Below, piece after piece: positions 36,594-49,480 of a stretch of DNA of 64,000 bases. The notes under the pieces are model-generated. The model had not been told where the DNA came from, searched no databases, and saw nothing but the letters and a program-made list of their open reading frames with translations. Position numbers and translations under genes: made by a program. Within the stretch, counting starts at the first letter, position 1, and each line of letters opens with the position of its first letter. Origin of the DNA: Ophiosphaerella korrae (Eukaryota > Ascomycota > Dothideomycetes > Pleosporales > Phaeosphaeriaceae); the NCBI GenBank assembly GCA_028456385.1, contig JALNQF010000077.1, positions 62,001 through 126,000 of the forward strand. The letters are read 5' to 3'.

Positions 36594-37379
36594 TATAAGA
36601 GTAGGTTACAATAGCTTGAAGTTACCTTTCTATAGTTATATCTAGGATAATCTTTTACTAACTAGTACCCTATTATTTAAGGCGTTATTCTTACTAATCG
36701 TTTTGTTCCCTTCTATCTTTAGGTTATAGCTTAGTAGGCTAGGGTACTATTTTTAGTTACTTGTCCTTTAAATAGGCTCTCCCTATACAATTAGTTTACT
36801 ACTAGCTAGTAGTTTAGCTAATAGCTAGTAAAGGAGACTAGTTTCTAGGCTATTATATAAGGAAAGTATCTAGTCCTAGTTAGATCTATTTATCTATAGA
36901 GTAGTGTTCGTTAGGTAAGATACTTACAATACGCTACTACTAAATTGTCTATACGCAAGGCTTATCCTAAGTAGTATTAACTAATACAGCCTATCTTAGA
37001 TAGCCTTATACTAAGTAGTCTTATATTAAGTAGCTTACGCTAACAATTACATCTTCTTCTATAGCGTAGGTATAGTAGTCTCTACGCTATAGAGAAATAT
37101 AAGGGAACGTATTCGCTAATATCTATTACTATACTATTTAGCAATATACGCCCTCTTCTATCTCTCCTTAGCACTACCTTCTTCGTGTTAGGTTACGTGT
37201 ATAACCTTGTCTTAGCGTCCTCTAAGGCTTTAGGCTCGCGTCTAGCGTTGTTTAGAGGTCTCGATAACGCTACTAGTACCCTAAATTTAGTTTATACTAA
37301 CCTACCTTAGTCTCTTAAAGACTACTAAGGCTTTATAATCTAGGAGAGCTTCTTGTTTACTACTTATATATCTCTACCT

Positions 37380-38230
37380 ATACTAGATAGGGTCTAGACT
37401 AGCGTTAACTTAAATAAATGTATTAAGAATAGTAATAAAGAACTAATTGCCTAGACTAAGTAAGATGCTAGTATAGACTATATCTACCTAAAGCTTAGCT
37501 AACCCTTAGTATAGTAGTAATGCGTTTAATACCTATACTAGCTACTCTCTAACTAATTAGTTAGGCCTTACGTATATATGTACGAGAGTAGCTAAGAATA
37601 TATAAGAAACTACCCTTAACTTAGTAAACGTTCTAGATAATAATAAGTTAAGAGTATTAGGTTTAAGAGAGTTCTTGTGTTAAAGTGTAGTATAATAGCT
37701 GTTACTATTATTAGTAACAAATAGGACAACTCTAAGTAAGTAGATAATGTATATAGAGAAGATTAGAGTCAAGAAACATCTAAATCTAAGCTATCCTTGA
37801 ACTTATTACCTAGTTATATACAACGCATCTAAAGTAGTTAGGAGACACAAAAATTATATATGTATACACTTTTAGTTCTACTAAAAGCTTTAAGTAATAA
37901 ATAAGTGCGTAAAAGATAGCTATAGCGCGATAAATTAGTATAGTGTAATACTCTTCGAGCTTGTTTATTTCTAAATAGAGCTAGCTAGAATTCTTTATAC
38001 TACTCTACTAGTGCCTACGACACCTCTAGAAGTAGAATAAATAAATTCTAGAAACTCCTAATCTTCTATTATTATGTTTACGTATATAGATAGTAGAGTT
38101 ATCTTAATACAATAACTTGTGCGATTACTTCTACTATCGGCTAGCCTCTTTAGGCTAAATAATAGTGTTGCTTATATTACTCTAACTGTCTCTAAGGTAG
38201 CTTGTGTCCCTATTTCTAGCTAGCTTATAT
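37380..38230 (+). pseudogene. RIP-degraded frame containing paralogous block copy 2
   Basis: A plus-strand frame of about 280 codons with Gln-type stops. Its first part (37,380-37,755) is the inverted paralogue of 18,523-18,905. Both read YESSQEYI and ISNKQDNSKQVDNV in the same phase. Past 37,755 the two copies diverge while this frame continues (YIQRIQSSQETQKLYMYTLL). Function unknown; presence in two copies suggests a transposable or amplified gene. Confidence 0.5.
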
Positions 38231-38789
38231 CTACAAGCATACTTTTATATATAATTTCTACTTCTTACTTACTTTATATAGTACTATCTTACTGCTCTTT
38301 AGCACTATAGAGCTCCGAGTTCCTTACTAGAACTAGAAAAGCTTGCTATACTAATAGGTAATTCGTAGCTACTTGCGCGCTAGACGTAACTAGTCGCTCG
38401 CCTATTGCTTGCAGTAATACCTTCTACCTCTTTTAAGGCCGCTCGATGTAACCCTACGTATCTATTTTAGTATACGACAATAAAGTTACTAAGAGGAGTT
38501 AGTAAAAGTCTAGATACAAGTTAGTAGACGTACATCGCTTATCTAAGATAAATTAGGTATTATTAGTCGTTAACTATAAATAGCCAAGAAGCACTATAGA
38601 TTGTCTCTTGTATTTCTTTAACTCTACGAGCGTTTCTTAACTTAGTATATCTAAAACAAGTAGCTTCTTAGATAGTAGCTTGGATATAAGTTTAAGGCTA
38701 TAGGAAATTAGTTGTTAGTGTTTAAGTAGTAAGAAAATAAACCTACTAGTCGCTAGTAAGACTTGGACCTACTATTAATAGTAGCCTAG

Positions 38790-39660
38790 AAGGGGACTGT
38801 ATTAAATGCAAACTCTACTAGCTAACCCTTAAATACAAGATATACTTATAATAGTATACGTATAAAGTATATAGTATAGTCTCCTCTTAAGCCTATAAGA
38901 GTAAGTTTTTTAGAGTCTATAATTTCTTATAACTAGTAAGCGCTATCTATATCTCTTATTCTAGAACTTTAGCAAACTTTTAGGACAATTATATTTCTCT
39001 TGTCTATTTTTCTATCTATTGCTTAAACGTAGATCTATCGCAGTTAGTAGGCTCTAAGTACCTATAACGCTAGGCAGAAAAAGAAAGCACTAAGGTTAAG
39101 AGGTATATAGTAAGCGCAGTAGTTATTTTACATACCTAATACCCCTATACTTAAGTCTAAGTATATAATTTATTATTCTTTACTAGAAGTTAGTAAGCTA
39201 TAGCTTTGCACGCTTAATCCTCTAACTTATCGTCCTTATTACTTATAAGCTAAACGTAGTTAGTCCTAAACTATCTTTAGTAAAGATACTTAGTAAGAAG
39301 AGGAGCTCGATTATTAGATAATATATACTAGTAAACGCTAGGTATATGCAGCGACTAGTTAATAAGGCGCTATTAACTACCTTAGAGGTTCTTATAGAGA
39401 CTAAAGTAGACATTTCCTTATATTAAGTTAGTACTATAAATAAAGAGGTAGTAAGAGAGGCTACTTACTATTAAAGAGGTAGTACTTACTATCTTAATAG
39501 CTATAGATAGTAGCTAGCTAGATAACAATATTATCTTATAGTAGACTCACCTATATACTATAGGCCGCGTCTAAGAGACAAACCTAGAAGGTATATTATA
39601 AGGTTGTCTACACTAGGGGTCTATTAATAATCGCTTAGACTACTATAATATTAGGAGGGT
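38790..39660 (+). pseudogene. RIP-degraded frame, unknown protein
   Basis: About 290 codons with Gln-type stops: SIIRQYILVNARYMQRLVNK, ALLTTLEVLIETKVDISLYQ, then an Arg-rich run YYRPRLRDKPRRYIIRLS. The 5' limit is uncertain. No family recognised. Confidence 0.35.
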
Positions 39661-39669
39661 AATTCTACT

Positions 39670-41980
39670 ACTATACTATACTTATATAGACACTTATACT
39701 ATTAGCTTTAGTAGACTTAGTGTAATAAGTAAAGAGCTATATAGTATTCGAGTCTCCGTAGAGCTAAAAGCGCTAGTAATAACGCTAGAGGTATATATTA
39801 CTAAAGCTAGTATTACTAAGACTATCTTAGTGCTAGGCATTAGTATAATACTCTAGGGCCGCGCTAGTAGTAGTATTAGTAAGGGAAGTATTAGAAGATA
39901 AGAAAATATAGACCTTAGATAGCTAGAGCTGCTGCAAGAGCATTTAGTATAGTTAGAGGAGCGTTAAGGGTATCTAGTAAGTAGATATACGCAATAGATT
40001 AAATTAGATAATTGCTTATAAAGCTAGCACGAGTGCTGTTAGCGTCTAGTAGATAGAGGGATATTCTAGTAAAGGATTAGAGTTAAGAGTAGTGCTAGGT
40101 AGACTAAGGGATAGGCAATATAAAGTAAGAGAGTTAGTAGGTAAGAGCTATTTACTCTTACTATTTGCTCTTACTATCGCCCTACTTATAGTTAGCCTAG
40201 TAATTAACAATACTAATTATAGTATATAGTAATATAGGACGTATAAGATATACTATTATTACTTATAAGATAGCGTAACAAAACACAATAATAGATACTA
40301 CCTTCTCCTTCTACTAGCTCTTTAGGTAGTAGTAATATTTCTAGTAGGTATAGATATAGCTCGTCTAAATTTAATTTAGTATAGCCTATTTATAATCTAC
40401 TAAAGAGTCTTTTACAGGCGACGCTAGGCCCTTCTATAAGATTACTCTTAACTAGAGCTAATATAGAGAGTCTTGCTCGTTTCCTCTACTATTAGGACTT
40501 ACTTCTTGCTTTTTTTATCTTTCTTTAAGGTCTTCTTAGTAGTGCTACTCTATATAGAGGTACCTTACCCGCTTACGTTAATAGTAGTAGAGTAGCTACT
40601 CCTCTTAAACCCCTATACTATAAAAGATATGCTAGGATTTTATAATATAATAATTATATCTACGCTAAGATTGATTTAGTAGATAACTTCAACTATAATA
40701 AGTAAGTTCGCAGAAGGATAATGAATTGCAGAGGAATAGGAGTTGTAATAAATTTTAATATATTTATACGGGTCGGAGTTATAAAGAGTTAAGCTAGTTC
40801 GTACTAGAGACCCTATTTCTAGAGCCTAGTTTTGAAATTCAACTCTATTTTTAGCTGCGCCCTTGCAATCTTTTAGGGTAGAGTAAGAACGTTAAAGGCG
40901 ATAAAATAATACCCCACACACTGTAGCCTAAGATAGAAGTTAGGCGCTAATTAGCTATCTGTAGGTCCTGCACTAACGCAACTACGGAAACTTACTAGTA
41001 GGCTATAAGCCCGCCTAACGAAGTTACAATATTGTAAGCTATTACTAGAAAAGGCGATTTATAACGACTATACCTTGTAAGTATATTATAGGATATATAT
41101 ATTGCTATATATAGCTATTTATGTCTAGTCTATTACTACCTAACTATACACCTGTAGATTGCACTAGGCTAGAGAAACGCTTATTAGCTTCGAAAGCCCT
41201 AGCTACGTCTACCTTATTAGTAGTTAGCTTTACTAGGATTTTTAATACGTATACTCTAATAGTTATACGTTCTATATATTGTAGCAATATAAAATAGATT
41301 AACGTAACTCTAAAAGATACTATATATAATAGTTAACTCGTAAACCTATAGCTTTAGTAAGTAGAATATTGCGTTAATACATTATACTCTACTAAGGTTA
41401 GTTGTAGGAAAATATAGCTTAATGTATAAGATAAAGACGTATATATAGAGCTAATATAGCTATCTAATTAATAATATCCCTACTAAGTACTAGGATAGCA
41501 TTAGCGACCTATATAGTTGCCCGCAGCAGGAATAGATTAAAGGAATACTACGGCCTAGGTATTGTAGTTGTCTAGCTAGGACTCTATCGAGTTTATTAGC
41601 AAGTAATAGCTAAATATACCAAGCAACTAGGTTAGCGTTAGAAGGTAGAAGAAGGGTAGATGCCCTCCTAAATAAGCGTCACGTAATTACGAAATACTAC
41701 TAAAATATAATATTTCGCGAGGCTATATAAATACTTTAGTTACCTAAGTATATTAAATATATTAGCTATAATACTCTATTAAAATAGCCCTAAAGTACTT
41801 ACTCTAAAACTAGCATCTAGACTACGTCTCTACCTCTAAACATTAGTTTAACTTAGAAAAGTAATGTAATTCTTAATATTTACTCCTCTCTACTAGTCTA
41901 CTATATTATTTATATTCGATTTTATCCTAGGATAAGTAATTTTAGTAGTAATAAGCTCTAAATCTTTAACTTTTAACCTA
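39670..41980. other. about 2.3 kb without a recognised gene
   Basis: Mixed RIP-like sequence. Short frames occur around 41,450-41,700 on the plus strand (KGILRPRYCSC followed by a helical basic stretch) but could not be extended. No known motif. Confidence 0.3.
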
Positions 41981-41989
41981 AACGCTACA

Positions 41990-43010
41990 ACCTTAGGTTA
42001 ATGCTCTTCTGCAGGTACGCTATAATTAAATATAATATCTACTTACTCTAACTACTTCTTATCTACTACCCTCGTTATTAGATGCTATATACTTGTTTTA
42101 CTATCCTAATTACATAATTTAGCGTAGAGCTTATTAATTAATGCTGTGTTAGCTATCTCGACGAAGGGATAAATAGCCTAGAGATAAACTAGATAGGTCT
42201 AAACTAGAATCTATACTAGGCCTCTTAAACTTTTACTAGGAAGTAAAGCTATTCGCCTAGCTTAATAAGTATTAGGGGGCAAGAAAGCGTAGTTAGTTAT
42301 TGTAAACGCCCTAAGTGTAAAGAGAGTAGTAGAAGAATAGAGAGAGAGGAGCGTAGGCGAAGTAGAGGTTAGGAGTGCGGGTAAAGTAGATAGTCTAGAC
42401 TAGAGGATAGTAGCGATATTGTAGACCCTTGCTATAGAGCTATTAATTATCGTTTAAATTAATTACCTTATATAATCCTAAGAAGCGAGATTTATATAAG
42501 CGTTATATAATTATTCCTAGATTACGTATAGATTTTTAAGGTCTTCTTTTACCTACGACCTTTAGAATACGCAAGTAATTAGCGATTGTAGATTATTACT
42601 ACTTATTTTACAGTTACCTTCTATATTATTCTTCTAAGTAAGTCTACTACGTGCTGTTATAGCAGATACACTATAGCTAGTAATAATCTATAACGCGCTA
42701 ACGCAACAACACTCTTAAACGCTAAACAATTAAGTCCTTAGATATCTTTCTACTCTCTACTCTCGCTCTATATACTTAGCACCTTACCTAGCTATAACTC
42801 TATTAGTATCTAGTGCCTACGCGCTCTACTATCGTCTATAGATAGCTCGCTAACTAGCTAGCCTCGCCTTGCTACCTTGTCTATCCTAGAAACGTGCCTC
42901 TATTCTAATAGGCACTACAACTTAAGTAATATTAACTTCTCTAATCTACGTATATAAATATTACTTAACCTAGTGTAAAGATAGTAAGGAACTAGGCTAA
43001 TAGCCCCTAA
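41990..43010 (+). pseudogene. RIP-degraded frame, unknown protein
   Basis: About 340 codons with Gln-type stops. It contains a helical region (LLSQLHNLAQSLLINAVLAI), an acidic/basic linker (KRVVEEQRERSVGEVEV, about 42,320-42,370) and a hydrophobic C-terminal part ending TTTQVILTSLIYVYKYYLTQ. The last part is faintly like fungal cyclin (Pcl) boxes, which I consider unproven. The next frame (43.4-44.3 kb) lies on the same strand. Confidence 0.35.
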
Positions 43011-43414
43011 CAAGGGAAGCTTAGCGCAGAGAAAACAAGAGCTTATTAGATAAGAGATTTATAGAGGTAAATGTTGTCTTAGTAATATAATAACGCTATA
43101 ACTAACAATATAAGGTTAAGTATTAGTTAACCTAGCTACTACTAGATCTAATAGCGTTCTCCGCGATCTATATTCTAGATAACGTTGCTTAGTCTAGCTT
43201 ATATACTAACGCGCTCGCTCTCTACTTATCTAATACTAGCTAAAGTACTTCCTTTATATAGTCTAAGAAGTCTTTAGGAGCGCGAGGAAAGACTAATACA
43301 CGAGCGTTTATAGCTATTAGTATACTTCTAGACAATAAGCTATATTTATTTATGTATAACCTAGAGTCCTTCTTTTTAGTACTTTTCTAGATACGCATTT
43401 ATTATAATAGACTA

Positions 43415-44270
43415 GGCAAAGATATAAGGGTAACTAAGTTTAAATACTAGAACTACGAGAGTAATAGAAAGTTAGTAGGTTTAAAAAAGAGTGTTGTAGA
43501 TAATAAAAGGGATTTTCTTAAGATTATAGAAATAAACTTTATACTATATTACTAGTTATTAATTCTTTGCGTTAATAGATTACGGAGGAAGGTATTTCCT
43601 AGTAGTAGGAGGAAGAGAGATCTAAATCTAAAGCCGTACTTTAATATAAAGGAGATACTTTAAGTAGTATAGGATAACTTAAAGGAATTAGAGGAGTAAG
43701 GAGAGTATTATCTAGCATTCTTAAGAACTATAGTATATTATTGTAAGTTGCTAGGGGCGTAGCGAGGATTAATTATATAGCCCTATTACTTCGCAATAGT
43801 TACTCTATTAAACGTAGGTAATTTAGTCTACCTCTTAACGTTAGTACTAGAACTAGTATTTTTAGATAAAAATAACATAATCTTTATATCTATTTAAAGA
43901 ACTACTATAAGGACTATATACGTATATAAAGTAGAAAGGAGCAGCGTGTATAATTAGCCTTGTTACTGTTTTATCTAGGACGCTACTAAGTAGTATAGGG
44001 TAGTAGTAGAGAGTTAGGTAGTAAAGCCTTAGTTTGTAGTTCTTGTAGGTAAGAGTAACTACTATAAGAAAGGACTTTAACTTTATATACTTTCTTATAC
44101 TTACACTATAAATAGGTAAGACTATTTACGTAATATAGGAGGAAAGAGACTAAGTTTACACACTACTATACACGTTCGAGGAAACAAATAGGGTAGATAG
44201 ACCTCCCTCTTTTATATAATCTATTGCTGTATAGGCACTGCGAGTAGTAAGACTTTCTAAGTAATATAAG
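43415..44270 (+). pseudogene. lightly RIP-degraded frame, unknown protein
   Basis: About 285 codons with relatively few stops: SVVDNKRDFLKIIEINFILY, NIKEILQVVQDNLKELEE, FLRTIVYYCKLLGAQRGLII and VVLVGKSNYYKKGLQLYI. Basic RRKVFPSSRRKRDLNLKP occurs in the N-terminal half. No domain recognised. Lower stop density than neighbouring relics. Confidence 0.4.
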
Positions 44271-44899
44271 AAGAGAGAGGCTAAAGCTTACGTAGGAAGA
44301 TATATATTTTCCTTATTTATATCTCTACTTAACTCTATAATTATAAAATATATATAGATAAGAATAAGTAGTACACTAGAGGTTTATATCTTTGTATAGC
44401 TTATTACTATAGTTGTACTATAAATAGTAAGACCTTTTACGTAAAAGGTTACTTACACAAGTCTAAGTCTATACTACCTTTTCTATTTTTTTAATACCTC
44501 TTTTATATATACTATAAATTATTTTAAGAATTTTAAAGAATATTTCTATAAGTAGATAGAATAAGAGGGCAGGTAGTAGTATATGTATAATTAATAAGTA
44601 AGAATAGTAATATACGCTAATAAGGGCAATACTACTAGTAAAGGGCTAGCTCGAGCTTCTAGAGGACGAAAAGAATGCCTAGCTTTAGGGGAACGTGTAT
44701 ATAATATTTTAAGAGGTAGTATAAGGGATTTATTATATACCTATTATAGCTAGTTAATAAATACTCCTCTATTATATGCCTTATCTATATAGGAATATAG
44801 GTGTAAGGCGCTAATAAATAGGCGAGACACTAATATTATACTAAACCTATTACTATCCTAGGTAGTAGTGTAGTGCCCTACTCCTTGCTCCTTCTATTA

Positions 44900-45480
44900 G
44901 ATAGTTAGACTCGCCTAACGTGTAAAATCTACGCTACACTATTATAGTAACTATTAAGGCTAGAGATAAGTCTAAGATAGTGTAGGCTATAGCTAGTTAT
45001 ATAGAAAATTAGTAGAGACAATTTAGTGTAAGGGGGGCAATATCTACTACATTATCTTAGCGTTAATAAAGGCTAGACTATTACAAGAAACAAGGTAGTC
45101 TAATTGCTAAAAGAACACCTAAAGGATGCTTAGATTAATTACAAAGATGTAGACTAAAACGCATACCTAGAAAGGGTTAACGAGAAGCTACGAGAAAAAG
45201 AAATTCCTATTATAACCTTAGAGATCCTTAAGTAGCGCATGCCTAAAGTAATAGAATAAAAGCCGCTAAGTAGTAAGTTATACTACGTATCTAGTACTAA
45301 TTTAGTATTGATTACCCCTAGAAACTAACCCCTAGGTAGAGTTGAGTTAGAAAGACTTAAGATTAGATAGTAATCTAGCCTGTAAGTACTATAACCCTAT
45401 AAAAGAAGCAGCTAGAACCTAATATATAAAAGAGGGACGGGGCAGAATAAAGTGTAACTAGTATTTAAGGAACTAGGTTT
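44900..45480 (+). pseudogene. short RIP-degraded frame, unknown protein
   Basis: Two adjoining frames read with Gln-type stops: IVTIKARDKSKIVQAIASYI before about 45,060, and HLKDAQINYKDVDQNAYLER then VNEKLREKEIPIITLEILKQ after it. A small intron or indel between them is likely. Charged and helical; unknown family. Confidence 0.35.
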
Positions 45481-45632
45481 TTAAATATATTAACTAATAT
45501 TAAATAATTTAGTGTACATAGCGCTACAATATTACTAAGCTGCGTATATCTTATATCCTAGCCTTGTATATACATTAGGATCCTTGTTAGGCATTTAATT
45601 TACTTAGACTACCCCGTTTATAGGTCTTATAA

Positions 45633-45721
45633 AACGCCTCTAACGCCTCTAACGCTTCTAACGCCTCTAATACCTCTAACACCTCTAACACCTCTAATAC
45701 CTCTAACACCTCTAACACCTT
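45633..45721. repeat. 9-bp tandem array, about 10 copies
   Basis: Unit AACGCCTCT. The left copies keep GCC while the right copies carry ACACCTCT or ATACCTCT. On the plus strand the unit reads Asn-Ala-Ser, degrading to Asn-Thr-Ser. No surrounding frame was established. Confidence 0.9.
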
Positions 45722-45729
45722 ATAGATTA

Positions 45730-46255
45730 ACACAGACGAAATAGTAAAATAAATTACGAGTAGTATATAGGGCTAAAGCCTATATACTAAGTACGTAGGA
45801 CGTAGGTAATAAATAAAGATACTGCGGAAATATAGCTTAGTTAAAAACACAATGTAGCTGCAAAAGTAGCTTCTAACTACTACTAGGGATTTTAATTTAC
45901 GGGCTGTAACACGAGGGTCTAAACCCCCTACTATTTCTCTAGAAAGCCTAGACGCTTAATTAACTTGCAGTTCTACAAAATAGATAGCGCACGCTTAGCT
46001 ATAGTATACTAGTTACCTACTAACAACTCCTTGTATAACCGCACACTAATTATTGCTAAATTAGAGCAAGATATTAGTACTGCTACCTATCGTTTTTGTT
46101 AAGGTAGATAGATAGATAGACAGCTTAGCTAGAGGGCCTGCTACTACGCTCTAGCCGGCATAGGATCGTCCCTCGCTAAGTACAATTAGTACTATCTAGG
46201 TACTCTAGCTGCCCGAATTACCTTCTACGCGCAGCCGTATAACTAGTTAAGTACT
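45730..46255. other. no gene recognised
   Basis: Spacer between the 9-bp array and the AAA ATPase relic. A short GATAGATAGATAGA run at about 46,106-46,120 and a comparatively CpG-rich patch at 46,140-46,240, perhaps the remains of the AAA gene promoter. Nothing firmer. Confidence 0.3.
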
Positions 46256-46259
46256 CTAA

Positions 46260-47875
46260 TAATTTATACGGCTTTATTTTAAGTTTCTTACTAGTAGTAA
46301 TCGTAGCTATATATTAGAGTAGAGTTTATTCTATATCTTAGCGTGTGTTCTAGCCCTATCGTTTCTTACTCATTTCCTTACACTATTGCATCTTGACTAG
46401 AATAGGCATAGTAGCTAACGAGCATAAATTTACCTTTAATCTCCCTATCTTAACTACTACTATCCTAATTACTATAACTAAAAACCGTGTCTTAGAGTTA
46501 TATATGTAGTATAGCGGCGCTAAGCGTAGTAAGACTACGAATTTTCTTTTAAGGACTATTTAGCGCAAACACAAAAACGACTACATAGTAGAAGTATCTA
46601 AAACTAATATTTCTCTTATTAAATTCGCTAAATCAGGCTTTACTATAGCTACTAAGGCTATACTTCAAGGTAATTACTTTACTTAACGCAAATAGTACTC
46701 TAATAAGTAAAAAATCAAGATTAACTATCGATTCGCTTTATATAAATACAAGTAGAATAGTAAGGAGTTTACTGTGTACTATGTAACTTAGAAAGACTTC
46801 CTTTCCCTTCTACAACGAGTGTTCTACATCTATTATCTATAAGCGTACTCTAATTATAGAGAGACTACAGATAAGCTTATTAAAGATATTAGAAAGTAGA
46901 CTATCTAGCTCTATAACGAAGTCCTTGTCTACAACAAAGGTTATTAGTAGAAAGATAAGAAGATATTTTGTTGTCTTAATAAGGTCTTATAGGAAGATAT
47001 AAGTTACTACTATAATTAAATAGACAAAGAATATACTTATTCTATATCTAGGTTTAGATTAATGCTATATTAAAATTAACCCTAATAGACAAAGTCTATA
47101 ACTTCTTTAAGTAAAAGGACCTATACAAAACGTATAAGATTTAGTAGAAATATAGAATGTTACTTTATAGTAATTCTAGTAATAGGAAAACTCTTATTAT
47201 TAAGGCTATATCGTAATTGCTGCGTAAACTTAATAACTAAATCTCGATTTAAATTTCGATTCTGTATATTAAAACTTTTGTGCCGCCTAGAGACGATAGA
47301 ACCCTAGAATCGTCTATTTATACAGTCTTTGAAAAAGCCCGTAATATAGCCCCTTGTATCCTTATTTTAGAGGATATAGATAGAAGTTTTCTAGAGGAGA
47401 CGCGTAGCTATATCCTTAATAAACTTAACAGTGCGCATTAAAACAAAGGTGTGTTTATCCTTAGATCTACGAATTATCTAGATAGGATCGACCCTACTAT
47501 CGTAGGGCGACTAGGCTAAATTAACTATCTAGTTTACATTCCTTTACTAAGTCTAAGCCTTCGCGCTACCCTTATAAAATCCTATAGAGAAAAGCTTCTA
47601 GATACTATTAAGCTTCTTAATAAACTTGTAGAAAGAATTACAAAAAGTACTAAAGGCTTTAACTACGTAGAATTAATAACGGCCTTATATACGTCGCTAT
47701 TTTAGATAATTTAGTAAGAAGCCTTAGATAACAATATAGATAAAGGTTGTTCTAAATACTGTAGTAGTACTTTTTACAAGTTCTTGTAGGAGGAGATTAC
47801 TAATATAAATAAACGTAAAAAGGAAGTTCTCTTAAGTAACGCGCTAATAGAGATATTAGGGAGTAGAAGTTAAGT
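46260..47875 (+). pseudogene. RIP-degraded BCS1-like AAA ATPase
   Basis: A relic of the fungal BCS1-type AAA+ ATPase family, ATP-driven chaperone/translocase-like proteins usually anchored in a membrane by an N-terminal segment. A hydrophobic stretch (FYILACVLALSFLTHFLTLL) lies near the N-terminus at about 46,330-46,400. Before the P-loop comes LIDKVYNFFKQKDLYKTYKI. Walker A is degraded to SNSSNRKT (47,169-47,192; normally GxxGxGKT), Walker B is intact as CILILEDID (47,355-47,381), and sensor 1 reads STNYLDRIDP. The C-terminal lid KGFNYVELITAL follows. From Walker A onward only a handful of stops occur, so this half is less damaged than most relics here. Predicted stop about 47,873. Confidence 0.88.
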
Positions 47876-47884
47876 AATTGTCTT

Positions 47885-49480
47885 ACTACTTTACAGCTAA
47901 TTTAACATCGTTTATAAGTTAAGGGCTTTACTAAATTAGTGCTAATTAGCGATAGGGATAGCCTTTTACTACTAAATTTAATAGACAAGGTAGCTAGCCT
48001 AAGTAGATTCTTACTCTACTTATTTAAGTCTATATATATACCCCTTTATCCCCTATATATTTAGTAATTAGTTAAACTTTATTAGCTTAGAGTTAACCCT
48101 TAGTCCTTATTTAAATAGATAGGGCCGCGTAACAAAGTTAAAACCTTTTACTAGTCGCCTATATATAAGCTAAAACTATACAAAATTTTGCTACGTAACT
48201 TTAGGGGGTGTATCTACTCTTTACGCCTAGGTACTATAGGATAGGCTAGCTACCTTAGAGATCGACGCCTAGCAGGATTACTATAGAGACTACTTGCCTA
48301 GTCTGTATTTAGTAGCGTTAGGCTTTAATAAGTATATAGGCCTAACGCACTATTATTATATAAGTACCCTAGTAGTATCTATAAATTTAATAATAGGTAG
48401 GTTATATAGATAACTTTGCTTTCTCTACTAAGGGGCTTGTAGTCTAAGGCTACTAGGTTAAGAGATAATTTCAAGTTATAGTAATAGATAATTACTATTA
48501 CAACTAAAGAGCCTTTTAGCGCACTACCCTACTATTAGTATTACTAATAGGTTGCGTAGACCTCTGCGCGAGCTTAATAATAGGGTTAGGAAAACTATAG
48601 GAATAAAGTCCTACAATAATATTAGACTCTACTTATTAAATTATTGTCTTGTAACCTTATTAGTTATCTTAGAAATTATCGCATAATATATTATGCTTTC
48701 TTAAACAAATTTAAGCTTAAATTTAGTAAAGTATATAAGTTATACCTTATTATATCTACTTAGGACAAGGAAGCCTAGGAGTTTATTAAATCAAGGTTTA
48801 TTTTTACTAGAAGCTAGTATATTGTAGATATACTGCATTACGTTATATATATTATTATCTTCTATTATAGAGCTAATTAGTTCTAGTTATAATACTTCTA
48901 TTATAGCTATAATATTAAGAGTATATAATAGTTACTTATTTACTTAAACTATAGAAAAATAAAGCTACTTTTATAGTTAATAATACCTTAGTAGATTTTA
49001 CTACTAATAGTATATTTACTTAAATTAAGACTAGAGATACTTCTCTTACTAAATACGTACTACTTAATACCTATAGTAAATTAAATAGTAGTAGACCTTA
49101 TAATTAATATATAGAGGGGTGTAAAAAATAAAGAGTATTTTTTTTTCTTTTTTTAAAGTTATATATCTTTATAACTCTCTAAATTATTCTAATATTGTCT
49201 ATAGCTAGAGAGCTATTTATATACCTCTAATCTAATAACTTTATTTCCCTAATATCCTACTTCTTCTTACAAATTTCTATAATTTTTAGTAGCACTATCT
49301 TTACTATTCCTTATTGTTTTTTGCAATACAACTTTTATAATCTATCTTCTTCCCTAATCCTTAGTAGAGGTATAACTAGTAATTGTAGTTTTAGCTTTAG
49401 TAGTACTTTCTCTAGGATAGGTACCTAATTACCCTTAAGGTCTACATTGCTAAGAAAACTACAACATTATTAGTTAGCCT
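47885..49480. other. no gene recognised
   Basis: RIP-like AT-rich stretch. A short plus-strand frame near 48,760-48,860 (KSRFIFTRSQYIVDILHYVI) is readable but isolated. T-runs at 49,138-49,155. Otherwise nothing supportable. Confidence 0.3.

Noticed and set aside
42800..43010. Pho85-type cyclin box
   Set aside because: Only a short hydrophobic/Tyr-Lys stretch is similar; the conserved Arg-Pro-Leu and Trp-Ser-Lys landmarks were not found.
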